Assembly: GCA_011032825.1 (NCBI GenBank)
Contig: JAADJZ010000017.1
Location: 124,001 to 188,000 of the forward strand
Length of the DNA stretch: 64,000 nt
Source of the DNA: Massariosphaeria phaeospora
Lineage: Eukaryota > Ascomycota > Dothideomycetes > Pleosporales
Direction: 5' to 3'
In this document: piece by piece, positions 11,506 through 20,911 of the stretch
Layout of the letters: every line of letters begins with the position of its first letter
Position numbering within the stretch: the stretch's first letter is position 1
Position numbers and translations under genes: made by a program
The notes under the pieces: generated by a model
Seen by the model: the letters and a program-made list of their open reading frames with translations, nothing else
Database searches by the model: none
What the model was told of the DNA's origin: nothing

Positions 11506-14500
11506 ATGCCAGGCCGCATCATGAATTACAGCGGCGTGAACGGAGCGTCGGGCCCGAGGGACGAGCAAGGGAAGAAGCGCTCTCACGACGGGACGCTGGT
11601 GAATGGGGACCGTAACAAGGACACAGCGAGCAATGGCCCTCCCACCAATGGCCTATCGGCTGCACCCGCGGTGAACGGAACCTCCATGTCATTCAACAGT
11701 CTATCCAGGCCCATTCCGGATCAGTTTGCGCAGCTTCCGCCAGAGATTGCGCATATAGCATCGGTGCACTACCATCCGCTGTCGAAGCTCTTGTCACGCA
11801 TTGCGCAGGAATCCTTCAACGACCTCTCCGAAGTACTCCAGGCCATGGCTGGCATGCCAGTCAGTCAATACCCCAACGGTGCTATGCCGAACGGACTAGG
11901 CGGCCATACAACCACCAACGGGGACGCCGACACCGAGACTAACAAGCAGAAAAAGCTGCTTCTGATGAACTACGCGCAAGACAGCCGGGCCAAGTTTATC
12001 AAATTGCTTGTGCTTGCCGAGTGGGGCAAGAAGTCAGGTGCCGATGTTTCGAAACTGATCGACGTATTTGGATGGATGAAACAACAAGACAGCCACATGG
12101 AAGCAATGGATGCGCGGTTGATGCACATGAAGGAACTCACAAACTACGCCAGACAGGGCAACCCGGATATCAGGACTGCACTGGAAATCCTGTCGACGGG
12201 ACAGGCCACCTGGATGCCTGATATGGGCTTCATCCCCCCCGATCCCATTTCGTCAGAGAAGGCCCTTACACTGCTCAAATACATGAACACATCGCTCTCG
12301 ATACGACTCAATGTACACGAAGACCTTCCTCGGCATCTCAAGAAATGGCGGGTCGGTTCTGGAAGAGCAACATTTGTCATCGACAACGAGTTCGAGTTTG
12401 ATGTCCTATCTTTCGTCGAGGACACGTCGGACCAGTGGCATTTTATCGACATTCGCTTCATGTTCTCTCCGGCACCTATTGTGACAATCGGGAGCCGCTT
12501 CCTCCAGTTCTTGAAGTCGCAACTGGATCACATTCTTCGACAATCCGGCCTCGTCGGCTGTTTCAACCACCTACTTGGTTTTAGTTTGACCCACAAGATT
12601 AACGTCCTGAAATCGCAAGCTTTCGATCTCCTCCGAGCTGGTTGGGCTGGATCGTTAAAAATCGAAACCCCGCGTCGTTTCCTTGTGGTTCAGTATTGGA
12701 CAGACAAACCGGGCAAGAAAAGTTGGATCGAAATCAGTGTGTCAAGTAACAGGCGGGGAAAAGGCAAGACTTCATGGCGAGGACCGCCCATTCCATCCTT
12801 GTCGGTGCGTTGGTTCCGCCAAGGGGTCCTGGTTCGTGACGCCGACCTCACATTTGACTGGAAACATCTTTCCATGGAAGGAATGCTCAAAAGAGTTATT
12901 GCACGGCATATTGCTGGGAGCTTGGGGAAAATTCGGGAGAGGGTTCCAGCAAGAATGAGGGCAAGAACTGTACTATCCAAGACAGAGCCCTGCGATTGTG
13001 CTCTTGAAGCGTGTATTGGACTTTCCGGAATTAAGACAACCCTTTCCCTCGAGCATGTGACCGGGCGATATTTCTTCAAACCGGCCACAGCAATATCAGC
13101 TGGGGCTGAGATCGCCGTCAACCAGTCCAAGGAACCGTCCGAAATCAGTACAATCATCACTCGGATGCTAGGTCGCACGCTATTCGATACTGTCCAGAGA
13201 TACACTCAGCAACTGGGATGGCAGCCAGTAACCAAAAACGCGCCACGCATGGATACCGTGAAGAAGGCTGTCAAGATGGAGGTCTTACATTACGCGCTAT
13301 TTTGCCCGCGGGGTTGGACACCGACCTGGGCCCTAGGTGTCATGATAGATGCTTCAGGGGAATCTTGGTGGATTATGGAACTAGGCGCAAAGAGCAGGAC
13401 AGTCGAGTACGCTCAACGACTTACAGTGGAGAAACGGGAAGGGCAAAAGCTCTCTATCGATCGAGCTAGTCTCTCGAGCGTCGAGAGAATCGCAGTCCAC
13501 TTGGTTTCCTTCGCCGTTACAACCCGGGTCCTCGAGAAGGACAGCAATCAATACACTCTGCGTGAAGAGGTGGCGATTCCGCGCCAACCATACAAAGGCC
13601 AGAACCTCCGACGTGGCTGGGTCCTTCGAGTCCGGACTGCTGATATGTTGGAACCCAAACCAGAAGAAGAACCGTGGCTTGGCGCTGGCATTCGAGTTAT
13701 GTGTCAAGGTTTCAAGTCCAACTACCGTGATATTTGGCATATCGCATCTGGGTCCATGATCGGAACGGCGGCAGCAGATATGCAGAAACTCATGGCTGCG
13801 GCGCCGCAGAACACTTTCTCTTTCACGGCGGACGGCAAATTCTCCATTCTCCTCACCACGCCCTTTGGATCATCCTTGGAAGGAGAGTTGAGAGCACGGC
13901 TACGAGACGTCGACCGACTGCGCACCTTTGCAACTACACTCCAGAAACGCAAGATGCTACTGAAGTCGTCATCTCTACAACATGTCGAGTTCCAGTATAG
14001 CAAAGCCCTTAGCGCGACCGTCAACTTCAGCCAGGAGGACAAAATTAAGGTGTCCTTTGACGCAACCAACCCGCACAACCGCATCCACAAGATATTGACG
14101 GAGATTATCAACGAGCGGAGCCCCAGTATTCCAGAGATGTCTCACGAAAAAGATCATAATGGTCTTGATCGGTTCTGTACTACTCTGATCTTCACACGAC
14201 CGATTCTAAGCTGCCTTAGCGAGTTGGAATCGAGCACATATAGCAGTATCAAGAATCCTGCTATCCATACACATTCGATCGGTACCTACCGCCTCACGTA
14301 CGAGAATCCGTTGTGTTCCTTTGATGTTTGCATCAAATCGAAGGACGATAGGGTCTACTGGCAGATCGAGGATAACGATAAAAGGGGGCTTGACGAACGG
14401 CCCGAGTCCGAGCGTGTTCAAAACCACAGGCGGCTTACTTCATTGAAGACATCGCTACAAGAGCTATTCAAGAGCGCTGGAGAGGGCTGGTTCGGCAGTC

Positions 14501-14808
14501 GGTCGGGTATTCTTGCAGATCTCGATGGTATCCCTCAGGCATTACGAGATATTCACAAGGCAGTGACGAACTGTGCCATGGCCGGCGGCTATGCGCCGTC
14601 TATCGAAAACGGAGGACGAGCTCCTCCTCCCAAGGGACCCGACGCTTCGAATGCACCGCAATCCGGACCGCAAGCTGGGCCGCAGTTTGGATCAAGACAG
14701 AGTCAGGGAAATCAGAACGAAAAGCGCCAGGCTACCAACAAGGGTGCCAAAGCGAACAAGCCAGCCATGAACCCGAAGAAAGAGCAGGACGTGATTGAGA
14801 TCGATTAA
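11506..14808 (+). CDS. MED14: Mediator complex subunit 14 (Rgr1)
   Basis: Scaffold subunit linking head, middle and tail modules of Mediator, the nuclear co-activator of RNA polymerase II. Single exon of 1100 aa. After a Ser/Asn-rich leader the MED14 N-terminal domain begins near residue 70 (FAQLPPEIAHIA, HPLSKLL, RAKFIKLLVLAEW, KKSGADVSKLIDVF). The long middle is typical of the fungal protein. The C-terminus is Gln/Pro-rich and ends in a basic-acidic tail (KKEQDVIEID). Start: the frame is open from an ATG at 11290, but those 72 residues are a His/Pro/Thr translation of a CCA microsatellite, so the Met at 11506 (or 11521) is preferred. It lies divergently from ATG22 and converges with the MICOS gene. 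Confidence 0.92.
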   Translation: MPGRIMNYSGVNGASGPRDEQGKKRSHDGTLVNGDRNKDTASNGPPTNGLSAAPAVNGTSMSFNSLSRPIPDQFAQLPPEIAHIASVHYHPLSKLLSRIAQESFNDLSEVLQAMAGMPVSQYPNGAMPNGLGGHTTTNGDADTETNKQKKLLLMNYAQDSRAKFIKLLVLAEWGKKSGADVSKLIDVFGWMKQQDSHMEAMDARLMHMKELTNYARQGNPDIRTALEILSTGQATWMPDMGFIPPDPISSEKALTLLKYMNTSLSIRLNVHEDLPRHLKKWRVGSGRATFVIDNEFEFDVLSFVEDTSDQWHFIDIRFMFSPAPIVTIGSRFLQFLKSQLDHILRQSGLVGCFNHLLGFSLTHKINVLKSQAFDLLRAGWAGSLKIETPRRFLVVQYWTDKPGKKSWIEISVSSNRRGKGKTSWRGPPIPSLSVRWFRQGVLVRDADLTFDWKHLSMEGMLKRVIARHIAGSLGKIRERVPARMRARTVLSKTEPCDCALEACIGLSGIKTTLSLEHVTGRYFFKPATAISAGAEIAVNQSKEPSEISTIITRMLGRTLFDTVQRYTQQLGWQPVTKNAPRMDTVKKAVKMEVLHYALFCPRGWTPTWALGVMIDASGESWWIMELGAKSRTVEYAQRLTVEKREGQKLSIDRASLSSVERIAVHLVSFAVTTRVLEKDSNQYTLREEVAIPRQPYKGQNLRRGWVLRVRTADMLEPKPEEEPWLGAGIRVMCQGFKSNYRDIWHIASGSMIGTAAADMQKLMAAAPQNTFSFTADGKFSILLTTPFGSSLEGELRARLRDVDRLRTFATTLQKRKMLLKSSSLQHVEFQYSKALSATVNFSQEDKIKVSFDATNPHNRIHKILTEIINERSPSIPEMSHEKDHNGLDRFCTTLIFTRPILSCLSELESSTYSSIKNPAIHTHSIGTYRLTYENPLCSFDVCIKSKDDRVYWQIEDNDKRGLDERPESERVQNHRRLTSLKTSLQELFKSAGEGWFGSRSGILADLDGIPQALRDIHKAVTNCAMAGGYAPSIENGGRAPPPKGPDASNAPQSGPQAGPQFGSRQSQGNQNEKRQATNKGAKANKPAMNPKKEQDVIEID

Positions 14809-15238
14809 AACGGCGCGTGGACTGTCAGTTACGGATACCTACATTCGGCTTCTCATTTCTTTCTGGGTTTCAATCATGGGCTGCGGGATCTGGTGCGAGG
14901 GTGGGGAATGTTTCGATACTTTTGTTACGGCTGGTTATTTGCTTTTCAGTTTCAGGGAAGGACTTTGGTGGATATGTGTTTTATTGTACCATACCCAGTA
15001 CGGATCATCGGTCAGCTGTAATTAATGCATCACTCAATGAAGAGACGGATTGGAAGTTCAGCAATGGTAATAAGAGAAGCTATGTGTTACAAACGAAACA
15101 GGAAACGTATCATTGCATGTACGAGTGCAGGTGAGGTCTATTCCACGAATTTTGCTAGCTACTTTTACAACTATTCATACTCAAACCTCAACCTCACATG
15201 CACACAACTTGTAGGCGTCGATGGCATAGGTGGTGCGT
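14809..15238. other. Convergent 3' region
   Basis: Region between the stop codons of MED14 and the MICOS gene. It is moderately AT-rich and presumably holds both 3' untranslated ends. No coding signal was found. Confidence 0.5.
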
Positions 15239-16079
15239 TTATCGCCCCTTCCTAACCCAGTCTTCCAACCTCTCCCGTGTGTCGCCGACCTTATCTTGCA
15301 GCATCCCCAGGCTCGCCATCGAATGCGCTTTGCCAGTTTCGAGGAACTGCGTCACCCGCGCCTTCGTCCTCAGGTGGGTATCTGCCAGGACGGGATATCG
15401 CTTCTCGTATGTCCAGAGCAGATCACCCACATTCCGCGTTGTAATGGGCAGCACCGCGTATGCGGCTCCAAGACCGATGGCGGCCGGGACCGTTGCTCGC
15501 AGGAGGATATTCCGGTTTCGTGTGATAATGCTGCCGGCCATGGTGGCTACGAGCACGTAAAGCCCGCCGGGCAACACCTTCTCGCCGGACTCTTTGGGCG
15601 GCGCGAGCGAGCGGACTGTGCGCGTGAACGAGTGCTCGAGGCGCAGGGTCTCGGTGAGGGCGTTGTTGACCAAGTTTTCGGCATTGGTGACTTGACTGTA
15701 GGCGGCAAGGCGGGCGTGGCCAATGTGCACTGCGAGGCGGTCGGTTGGGGTGGGCCGATAGGACGAGGGAGAGGCCGAGGGAGTGGATGGAGCGGGTTTG
15801 CTGGAGGTTGGCGTGGTGGTGTCGAGGGGCACGTCGTCGTAGATGGGCTTGCGGTTGAGCTAGATGTGTGAGTTTGTGTCTGGAAGAGGATGGGCCGTGG
15901 GTGCTGCATACAAATGGATCCAAGGGCTCTTCGGCGTGGAGGATGCGCGGCGAGAAGAGGATGGCGGTGGTGACGGCGGCGGCCATGGCCGGGACGACGG
16001 CGCGCTGGAGGCGGGTCAGTTGGCGTGCAGGCGACATGTGCCAGCCACGTACCTGCTGGAGCAGCGGTCTGAAGGCCAT
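15239..16079 (-). CDS. MIC27: MICOS complex subunit, apolipoprotein O-like (Mic26/Mic27 family)
   Basis: Inner-membrane protein of the MICOS complex that shapes mitochondrial crista junctions. Exons 16079-15912 and 15859-15239 give 262 aa. Family features are ILHAEE after a short N-terminal hydrophobic/targeting segment, then NRKPIYDD, the central glycine-rich membrane part (LYVLVATMAGSIITRNRN, PAAIGLGAAYAVLP) and the closing segments TRNVGDLLW and LEDWVRKG. Within exon 1, positions 16052-16005 begin GTACGT and end CAG. They measure 48 bases, so removal keeps frame and would give 246 aa starting MAFRPLLQQRAVV. The shorter form looks like the likelier family N-terminus. The gene is divergent from OCT1 across only 185 bases. 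The choice between Mic26 and Mic27 is by fungal convention. Confidence 0.87.
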
Positions 16080-16264
16080 GGGGGGCGGGGGGCAGGCGCA
16101 ATGGATGGCCGGGATGGGGGCGCTGGTGTTGCGGTCGAGGGCAAAGACCCAGAAGGACAAGCCGCGGGCCCCCAAGCCCAAGCGCTGACAACCACGGCCT
16201 AAACTGGCCCTCCCAGACGTCTTTGCACTGCGCTCTGTCCTCGCCCGCTCCCGCCCCAGCTTCG
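16080..16264. promoter_or_regulatory. Short bidirectional promoter of two mitochondrial genes
   Basis: Only 185 bases separate the start codons of the MICOS subunit (-) and OCT1 (+). The segment must hold both promoters and leaders. It is GC-rich with no clear TATA box, which fits a shared housekeeping-type promoter. This is inference from layout only. Confidence 0.6.
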
Positions 16265-18673
16265 ATGCTCAAACGTCTGGCGCGCGCGCCCTCGCCGCCG
16301 CTGTCCTCGCCGTGGGTTTGTGCGCGCTGTCTGTGTCTGCAGCAGGCCCAGCGCCCGCGCCCGCGCCCGCGCCGGTTCAACAGCAGCCTCGCCGCCGCTG
16401 CACGCGACCCGCTCCCACCGCCGTCCGCCGCCCACCTCTTCGGCCTGGGGACCGCCCGGGCAAAGCACGACGACGAGACGCTGCGCAGCATCTTCGACGA
16501 CGCCAAGTTCTGGGCCGTCTTCTCGCAGAAAAGCCAGCAGAAGGCGCCAACGGGCATCGCGGGCAACCGCTACCTGACCAGTCCCAATGGCTTCATGGAC
16601 TTCGTCTCGACCACGATCCGCCGCTGCCAGCACGTGGTGCAGCGGGTCGGCGCCGCGACGGAGACACACGAGTACAGGACCATGGTCAGAGATTTGGACC
16701 GTCTGAGCGATCTCCTGTGTCGGGTAATAGATCTGGCCGACTTTGTACGAGCCTCGCATCCAAGCACGCCGTTCCAGCACGCTGCGCACAAGGCCTACTC
16801 CGTCATGTTCCAGTACATGAACGAGCTCAACACAACCACTGTGTTGAACGACCAGCTCAAAAAGGCAGCGGCGATGCCGGAAGTCTGGGACGGTTGGTCA
16901 GAGCAGGAGAAGGTGGTGGCCAAGATCCTGATCGAGGACTTCTCCAGGTCAGCAATCGATCTACCAGGCGGCGCCAGAGAACGGTTCGTCGATTTGAGCA
17001 ACAAGATTGCGGCTGGGGGTACCGACTTTGTAGAGAGCATGGGCCCAGAGACGCTGCGGTTGACGTTTGGCAGTAAAAGTATGAAGGGGATGGATCCTAC
17101 TATGGTGCGCGGATTGACCAAGTGGGGGGAGACGAGGATTCGCACTATGCATCATGAGGCGCAGATGGCGTTGAGGTATGTGGAAGATGCCGACGTACGA
17201 AGGGAAATATATATGGGTGTTCGAACAGCGAGCAAGGCGAGCGTTGGCCGATTGGAACAGCTGCTCAAGGACAGGGCCGAGTTGGCTAAGCTGTCTGGAT
17301 ATGAGACCTTTGCACATATGACCTTGGAAAACAAGATGGCCAAGTCACCCGAGGCGGTCAATCAGTTCTTGAATGCTCTGGTACAGGATAATCGACATCA
17401 AGTTAACGAAGAGCTCCAAGAGCTGATAGAGTTGAAGAAAAGTGACGCAAAGAAAGACAACTTTCCCAATCAAATCAATGCATGGGACAAGTTCTACTAT
17501 ACCCATAAACTGGTCGCGAACATGGACATGAAGTCACGAAGGTTCAACTCGCTATCTGAGTACTTCTCGGTCGGGACCGTCATGCAGGGCCTCTCACGCC
17601 TATTCGATCGATTATACGGTATTCGACTCGTTCCCCGCGAGACACAACCAGGAGAAACATGGCATGATGCCGTCCGCCGTCTCGACGTAGTCTCTGACAC
17701 TGATGGACATATTGCTGTTCTATACTGCGACCTTTTCGCTCGCGAAGGCAAGACACCCAATCCAGCACACTTCACCCTTCGCTGCTCGCGCGAGATCTCT
17801 GCGTCTGAAATTGAAGAGATGGGGTCGATAGAGCATCCGTTTGCTTCGCCAATCGAGGCTGCAACAGACGGAATGGCTATATCATACAATAAAGAAACGA
17901 ACAGCTACTTCCAGTTACCGACCATCGCCATGGTATGCGACTTCTCAACCCACTACCAACCACGACCCGCACTACTCAACTTCAACGATGTAAAAACGCT
18001 CTTCCACGAAATGGGCCACGCCGTACACTCCTTCCTTGGCCGAACACCCCTCCAAAACGTTTCCGGCACGCGCTGCGCAACCGACTTCGCCGAGCTCCCC
18101 TCGGTCCTCATGGAGCACTTCGCCTCCTGCCCATCCGTCCTCGCCCTTTACGCCCGCCACTGGGACACCAACGCCCCGCTCCCCATGGACGCGCTTGAAT
18201 CGCGCCTCGCCATCGAAGCCAAAACGCAACCCGGCGAAACAGAATCCCAGATCCTCCTCGCCATGCTCGACCAAGCCTACCACTCCACCCTGCCCCTACA
18301 ACCCGCCTTCAACTCGACCCAAACCTACCTCGACGTCTACAACTCGCACGGCTCGATCCCAGAGCCGCAGGGCACGGCTTGGCAAGGCTTCTTCGGGCAC
18401 CTGTTTGGCTATGGCGCAACGTATTACTCGTATTTGTTTGACCGCGCGATCGCGGGGAAGATCTGGACGGATGTGTTTCAGAAGGATGGCGTGGGGGGTA
18501 GTGTGGATCGGGTGAATGGCGAGAGGTACAAGAGAGAGGTGTTGAATTGGGGTGGCGGACGCGATGGGTGGAAGTGCCTTGCCGGAGTGTTGGGGGACGA
18601 GCGGTTGGCCGAGGGTGGGGAAGAGGCGATGAAGGAGGTGGGGAGGTGGGGGGTCAGAGACCCTCCTCGGTAG
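16265..18673 (+). CDS. OCT1: Mitochondrial intermediate peptidase
   Basis: Matrix zinc metallopeptidase of family M3 that removes an octapeptide from imported precursors after MPP cleavage. Single exon of 802 aa. The N-terminus is Arg/Ala/Ser-rich and lacks acidic residues over the first ~40 positions, as expected of a presequence. Mature motifs include HLFGLGTARAKHD, GIAGNRYLTSPNGFMDF and the active-site helix FHEMGHAVHSFLGRT (HEXXH near residue 580). The downstream glutamate region (ELPSVLMEHF) and the C-terminal FGYGATYYSYLFDRAIA are also present. Length matches other fungal OCT1 proteins. All zinc ligands are present. The start at 16265 gives a good presequence, and in-frame alternatives further upstream are absent. 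Confidence 0.95.
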   Translation: MLKRLARAPSPPLSSPWVCARCLCLQQAQRPRPRPRRFNSSLAAAARDPLPPPSAAHLFGLGTARAKHDDETLRSIFDDAKFWAVFSQKSQQKAPTGIAGNRYLTSPNGFMDFVSTTIRRCQHVVQRVGAATETHEYRTMVRDLDRLSDLLCRVIDLADFVRASHPSTPFQHAAHKAYSVMFQYMNELNTTTVLNDQLKKAAAMPEVWDGWSEQEKVVAKILIEDFSRSAIDLPGGARERFVDLSNKIAAGGTDFVESMGPETLRLTFGSKSMKGMDPTMVRGLTKWGETRIRTMHHEAQMALRYVEDADVRREIYMGVRTASKASVGRLEQLLKDRAELAKLSGYETFAHMTLENKMAKSPEAVNQFLNALVQDNRHQVNEELQELIELKKSDAKKDNFPNQINAWDKFYYTHKLVANMDMKSRRFNSLSEYFSVGTVMQGLSRLFDRLYGIRLVPRETQPGETWHDAVRRLDVVSDTDGHIAVLYCDLFAREGKTPNPAHFTLRCSREISASEIEEMGSIEHPFASPIEAATDGMAISYNKETNSYFQLPTIAMVCDFSTHYQPRPALLNFNDVKTLFHEMGHAVHSFLGRTPLQNVSGTRCATDFAELPSVLMEHFASCPSVLALYARHWDTNAPLPMDALESRLAIEAKTQPGETESQILLAMLDQAYHSTLPLQPAFNSTQTYLDVYNSHGSIPEPQGTAWQGFFGHLFGYGATYYSYLFDRAIAGKIWTDVFQKDGVGGSVDRVNGERYKREVLNWGGGRDGWKCLAGVLGDERLAEGGEEAMKEVGRWGVRDPPR

Positions 18674-19067
18674 ATGGCGAGGCCTGTGTCTGGATAGAGT
18701 GCCGCGTGCATGGGGTGTAAGTACATGGTTATTGCGTGGTCGCGTTGGGTAGATAGAGTCTAGAGTTGGTGGTTTGCCGCATTTTTTATACATAGACAGT
18801 CTGTTGGAGAAGATAGTTTGTCAAGATTAGACGTAGTAAAATTAGACGTAGTAAATATCCACGCAGAGCTCTTGTCCAACACGTACATTTCGAGGCTGTT
18901 TTATTGCCTCCGTTTTTCTCATTCGCACTTCGTTTCTTCTAGGCTGCAGGCTGGAGTATGTCGTAGGACTGTTACTCACCTGCATTTGTTGTCTCTTAAA
19001 TATTATTGGAGAAGTCAATAAAGGAAAGTCAGAACCGACAAATTTCACATACACATCTAACACTATA
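18674..19067. other. OCT1 downstream region
   Basis: OCT1 3' end leading to the transposon insertion site. The block 18830-18860 contains a short direct repeat of ATTAGACGTAGTAAA. No gene was found. Confidence 0.5.
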
Positions 19068-19115
19068 ACGTGTTTCATCAGTAAGTCGGCCACTTTAGTG
19101 AGTCGGCCACTAAAC
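19068..19115 (+). repeat. Left terminal inverted repeat of the transposon
   Basis: 48 bases, inverted match to 20864-20911. Two differences, CTTTAG here against CCTCAG in the other arm, are both T for C on this strand. They would fit C-to-T change in this copy of the repeat. An inner subrepeat AGTCGGCCAC occurs twice in each arm. Confidence 0.93.
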
Positions 19116-19189
19116 CCCAGCGTCGCGCACGCGCAGCGACGTAGTGCAACACCACAACAAATTACTATACTATACGCAATAGGATAATA

Positions 19190-20830
19190 TTATTCAGAAG
19201 CAGTACTACTATCTACATCCTCTATTTCTACCTTACAGGTGCGGGAATTATGCCCAATCTCGCTGCAACGGCCGCAGCGCCTCTCTGCGCGCACCCTCTT
19301 CGCAGGCGTCTCGCCGTTCTCACGACTACTACCCTCCTTTGCAGCAATTAAGTCAGATACCTCACCAACTGTTAGAGTCTTCTCAACCCGTACGTATCGC
19401 CTTTTACGGGTCTTGCGCTTTGTAAGCTCTTCAATTGCGCTTCGCATACGCGCCTGTTCCTCCTGCAGCAACACCATATTATGCGCTATCTGCTGCGCGC
19501 CTTTACTCAGCTGTCGTACCTGCTCGTCAAGAGAGCTCGCTGAGGAACCTGAGCGCTTTTGCATCCTCTGTCGAATGAGCGTAGTCTGAGCTTCTAGCTC
19601 TTTTGCGTTGCGCGGCGTCTTCGCCTCCCATGCGGCGTCGTCGCGCTGTGGCGGAGTTGGCGTGCGCAACCTTACATCAAGCTTCGATAACACTGCATCT
19701 GGGTCAAATGGAACTAATCCAGCGCCTCTAAACCCTGCGCGAGCGTTCTCCTTAGTAAATGTATGCTCGTAGGCAGCTTTAAAGGCTGGTAGGAAGGTTT
19801 CTTTGCTAATGTGGTGGATGTAGTTGCGCGCCAAGGCTGAGATACCATCGCCATAAGAGCGCTTCAGCGGCGCGAAGCAGGCGACGTCGAGAGGCTGCAG
19901 CAAGTGCGATGAGTGAGATGGCATGCAGAGAGCGATAATCTTGTTCTCCTTGCAGTAGTCCTAGAAAGCAAGCGAGCAATGGCTCTCGTGGCCGTCAATA
20001 ATAAGTAGCCTGTACGCTCCTACAGACTTTGCATGCGTATTGAAGTGTTTAAGCCAGTCAACCCCAAGATCGTTGCTCGTCTAGCCATTTGGACTAACTT
20101 GGATAACCCAGTCGCGTGGTATTCCTAGCTCAAACCAGGTAGAGATTAGGACCTTGCCAGCGAAGATGATAAAGGGTAGGATGCGCTTCCCCGTCGCGCC
20201 GACAGCTTGTATCAGGGTAGTCCATTCGCGATCGCCAGGCTGTAGTTTCTTTGCTTTCCCAGGCTTATCTGAGCCTGTCACTACGAGCTGAGACGTGATC
20301 TTGCCCATTAAGAAGCCTGATTCATCAAAGTTCCAGGTATCCTCATCAAGGATACCGTACTTCGCCTTCACCGATTGAACCAGGCTGAACCAGGGCTCGA
20401 TAACCGCTGGGTCTTCGCAGGCAGCTCGCTGGCGATCGTACGGACGGCTCCATCGCGTTCGCAGCTCAGGAGTACGCTTGATAAACCTATCAACCCAGCA
20501 CTTGCCAGTAGGGTTGCATCCGCGCTCTTCTAGCAGTCTATCCGCCATATCTTGTATGTGTGCCTTCGAGAGCGGTAGACCTCGTAGGGATTCGTTGAGT
20601 ATACGCTGCACAATCGCCTCCTCCTCTAGTTTTGTAAGGCGCTTTGATTTCGGCTCGCAGTCGCGTCGAGGGCGTCTCCCAGCGCGTCGGTCTTGGATCG
20701 TTGATCGAGGGACTTTGTGGACTGCAGCAGCGCGCCTTTCGCTTTGAATCTGCTTAGATTGAATATCAGAGATAGCGATATATATATCGCCTTCAGTATA
20801 GGTACTTTGCGCGTTGTGTTGTTGAGACAT
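19190..20830 (-). pseudogene. Fot1/pogo transposase with two in-frame stops
   Basis: One frame of 547 codons runs from 20830 to 19190, broken by TAG at 20083-20081 and at 19963-19961. There is no frameshift. In order it has an N-terminal helix-turn-helix and CENP-B-type DNA-binding region (about 15-135; KLEEEAIVQRIL, CWVDRFIKRTPEL), then a DDE catalytic domain with NFDESG near residue 169, IDGHESH near 277 and LQPLDV near 315. The last two Asp are 35 residues apart, as in the Fot1/pogo group. A CCHC zinc knuckle (CGRCSEIGHNSRTC) lies near the C-terminus. Each stop equals one C-to-T change in a CpA context, the preference of repeat-induced point mutation. The element is probably inactive unless helped in trans. 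Confidence 0.9.
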
Positions 20831-20863
20831 TACGTGTTGTTGCCGCGCAGTCGCCGCGCCGGT

Positions 20864-20911
20864 GTTTAGTGGCCGACTCACTGAGGTGGCCGACTTACTG
20901 ATGAAACACGT
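20864..20911 (-). repeat. Right terminal inverted repeat of the transposon
   Basis: Inverted partner of the repeat at 19068-19115, with 46 of 48 positions matching. It is followed directly by the TA target duplication at 20912-20913. Confidence 0.93.

Larger units (their letters stand above)
19068..20911 (-). mobile_element. Fot1/pogo-type (Tc1-mariner superfamily) DNA transposon
   Basis: The element is 1844 bases long, with both ends intact. It starts ACGTGTTTCATCAGTAAGTC and ends with the reverse complement. Terminal inverted repeats are 48 bases at 19068-19115 and 20864-20911 and differ at two positions. It is flanked by TA on both sides (19066-19067 and 20912-20913), the target duplication of this superfamily. 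It carries one transposase gene on the minus strand, which is interrupted by stops. It sits between OCT1 and the prefoldin gene, at the left border of the pigment region. Confidence 0.95.

Noticed and set aside
15547..16566. 339-codon minus-strand frame
   Set aside because: Lies opposite OCT1 and across the MICOS gene in another frame. Arg/Pro/Ala-rich shadow of GC-rich coding DNA.
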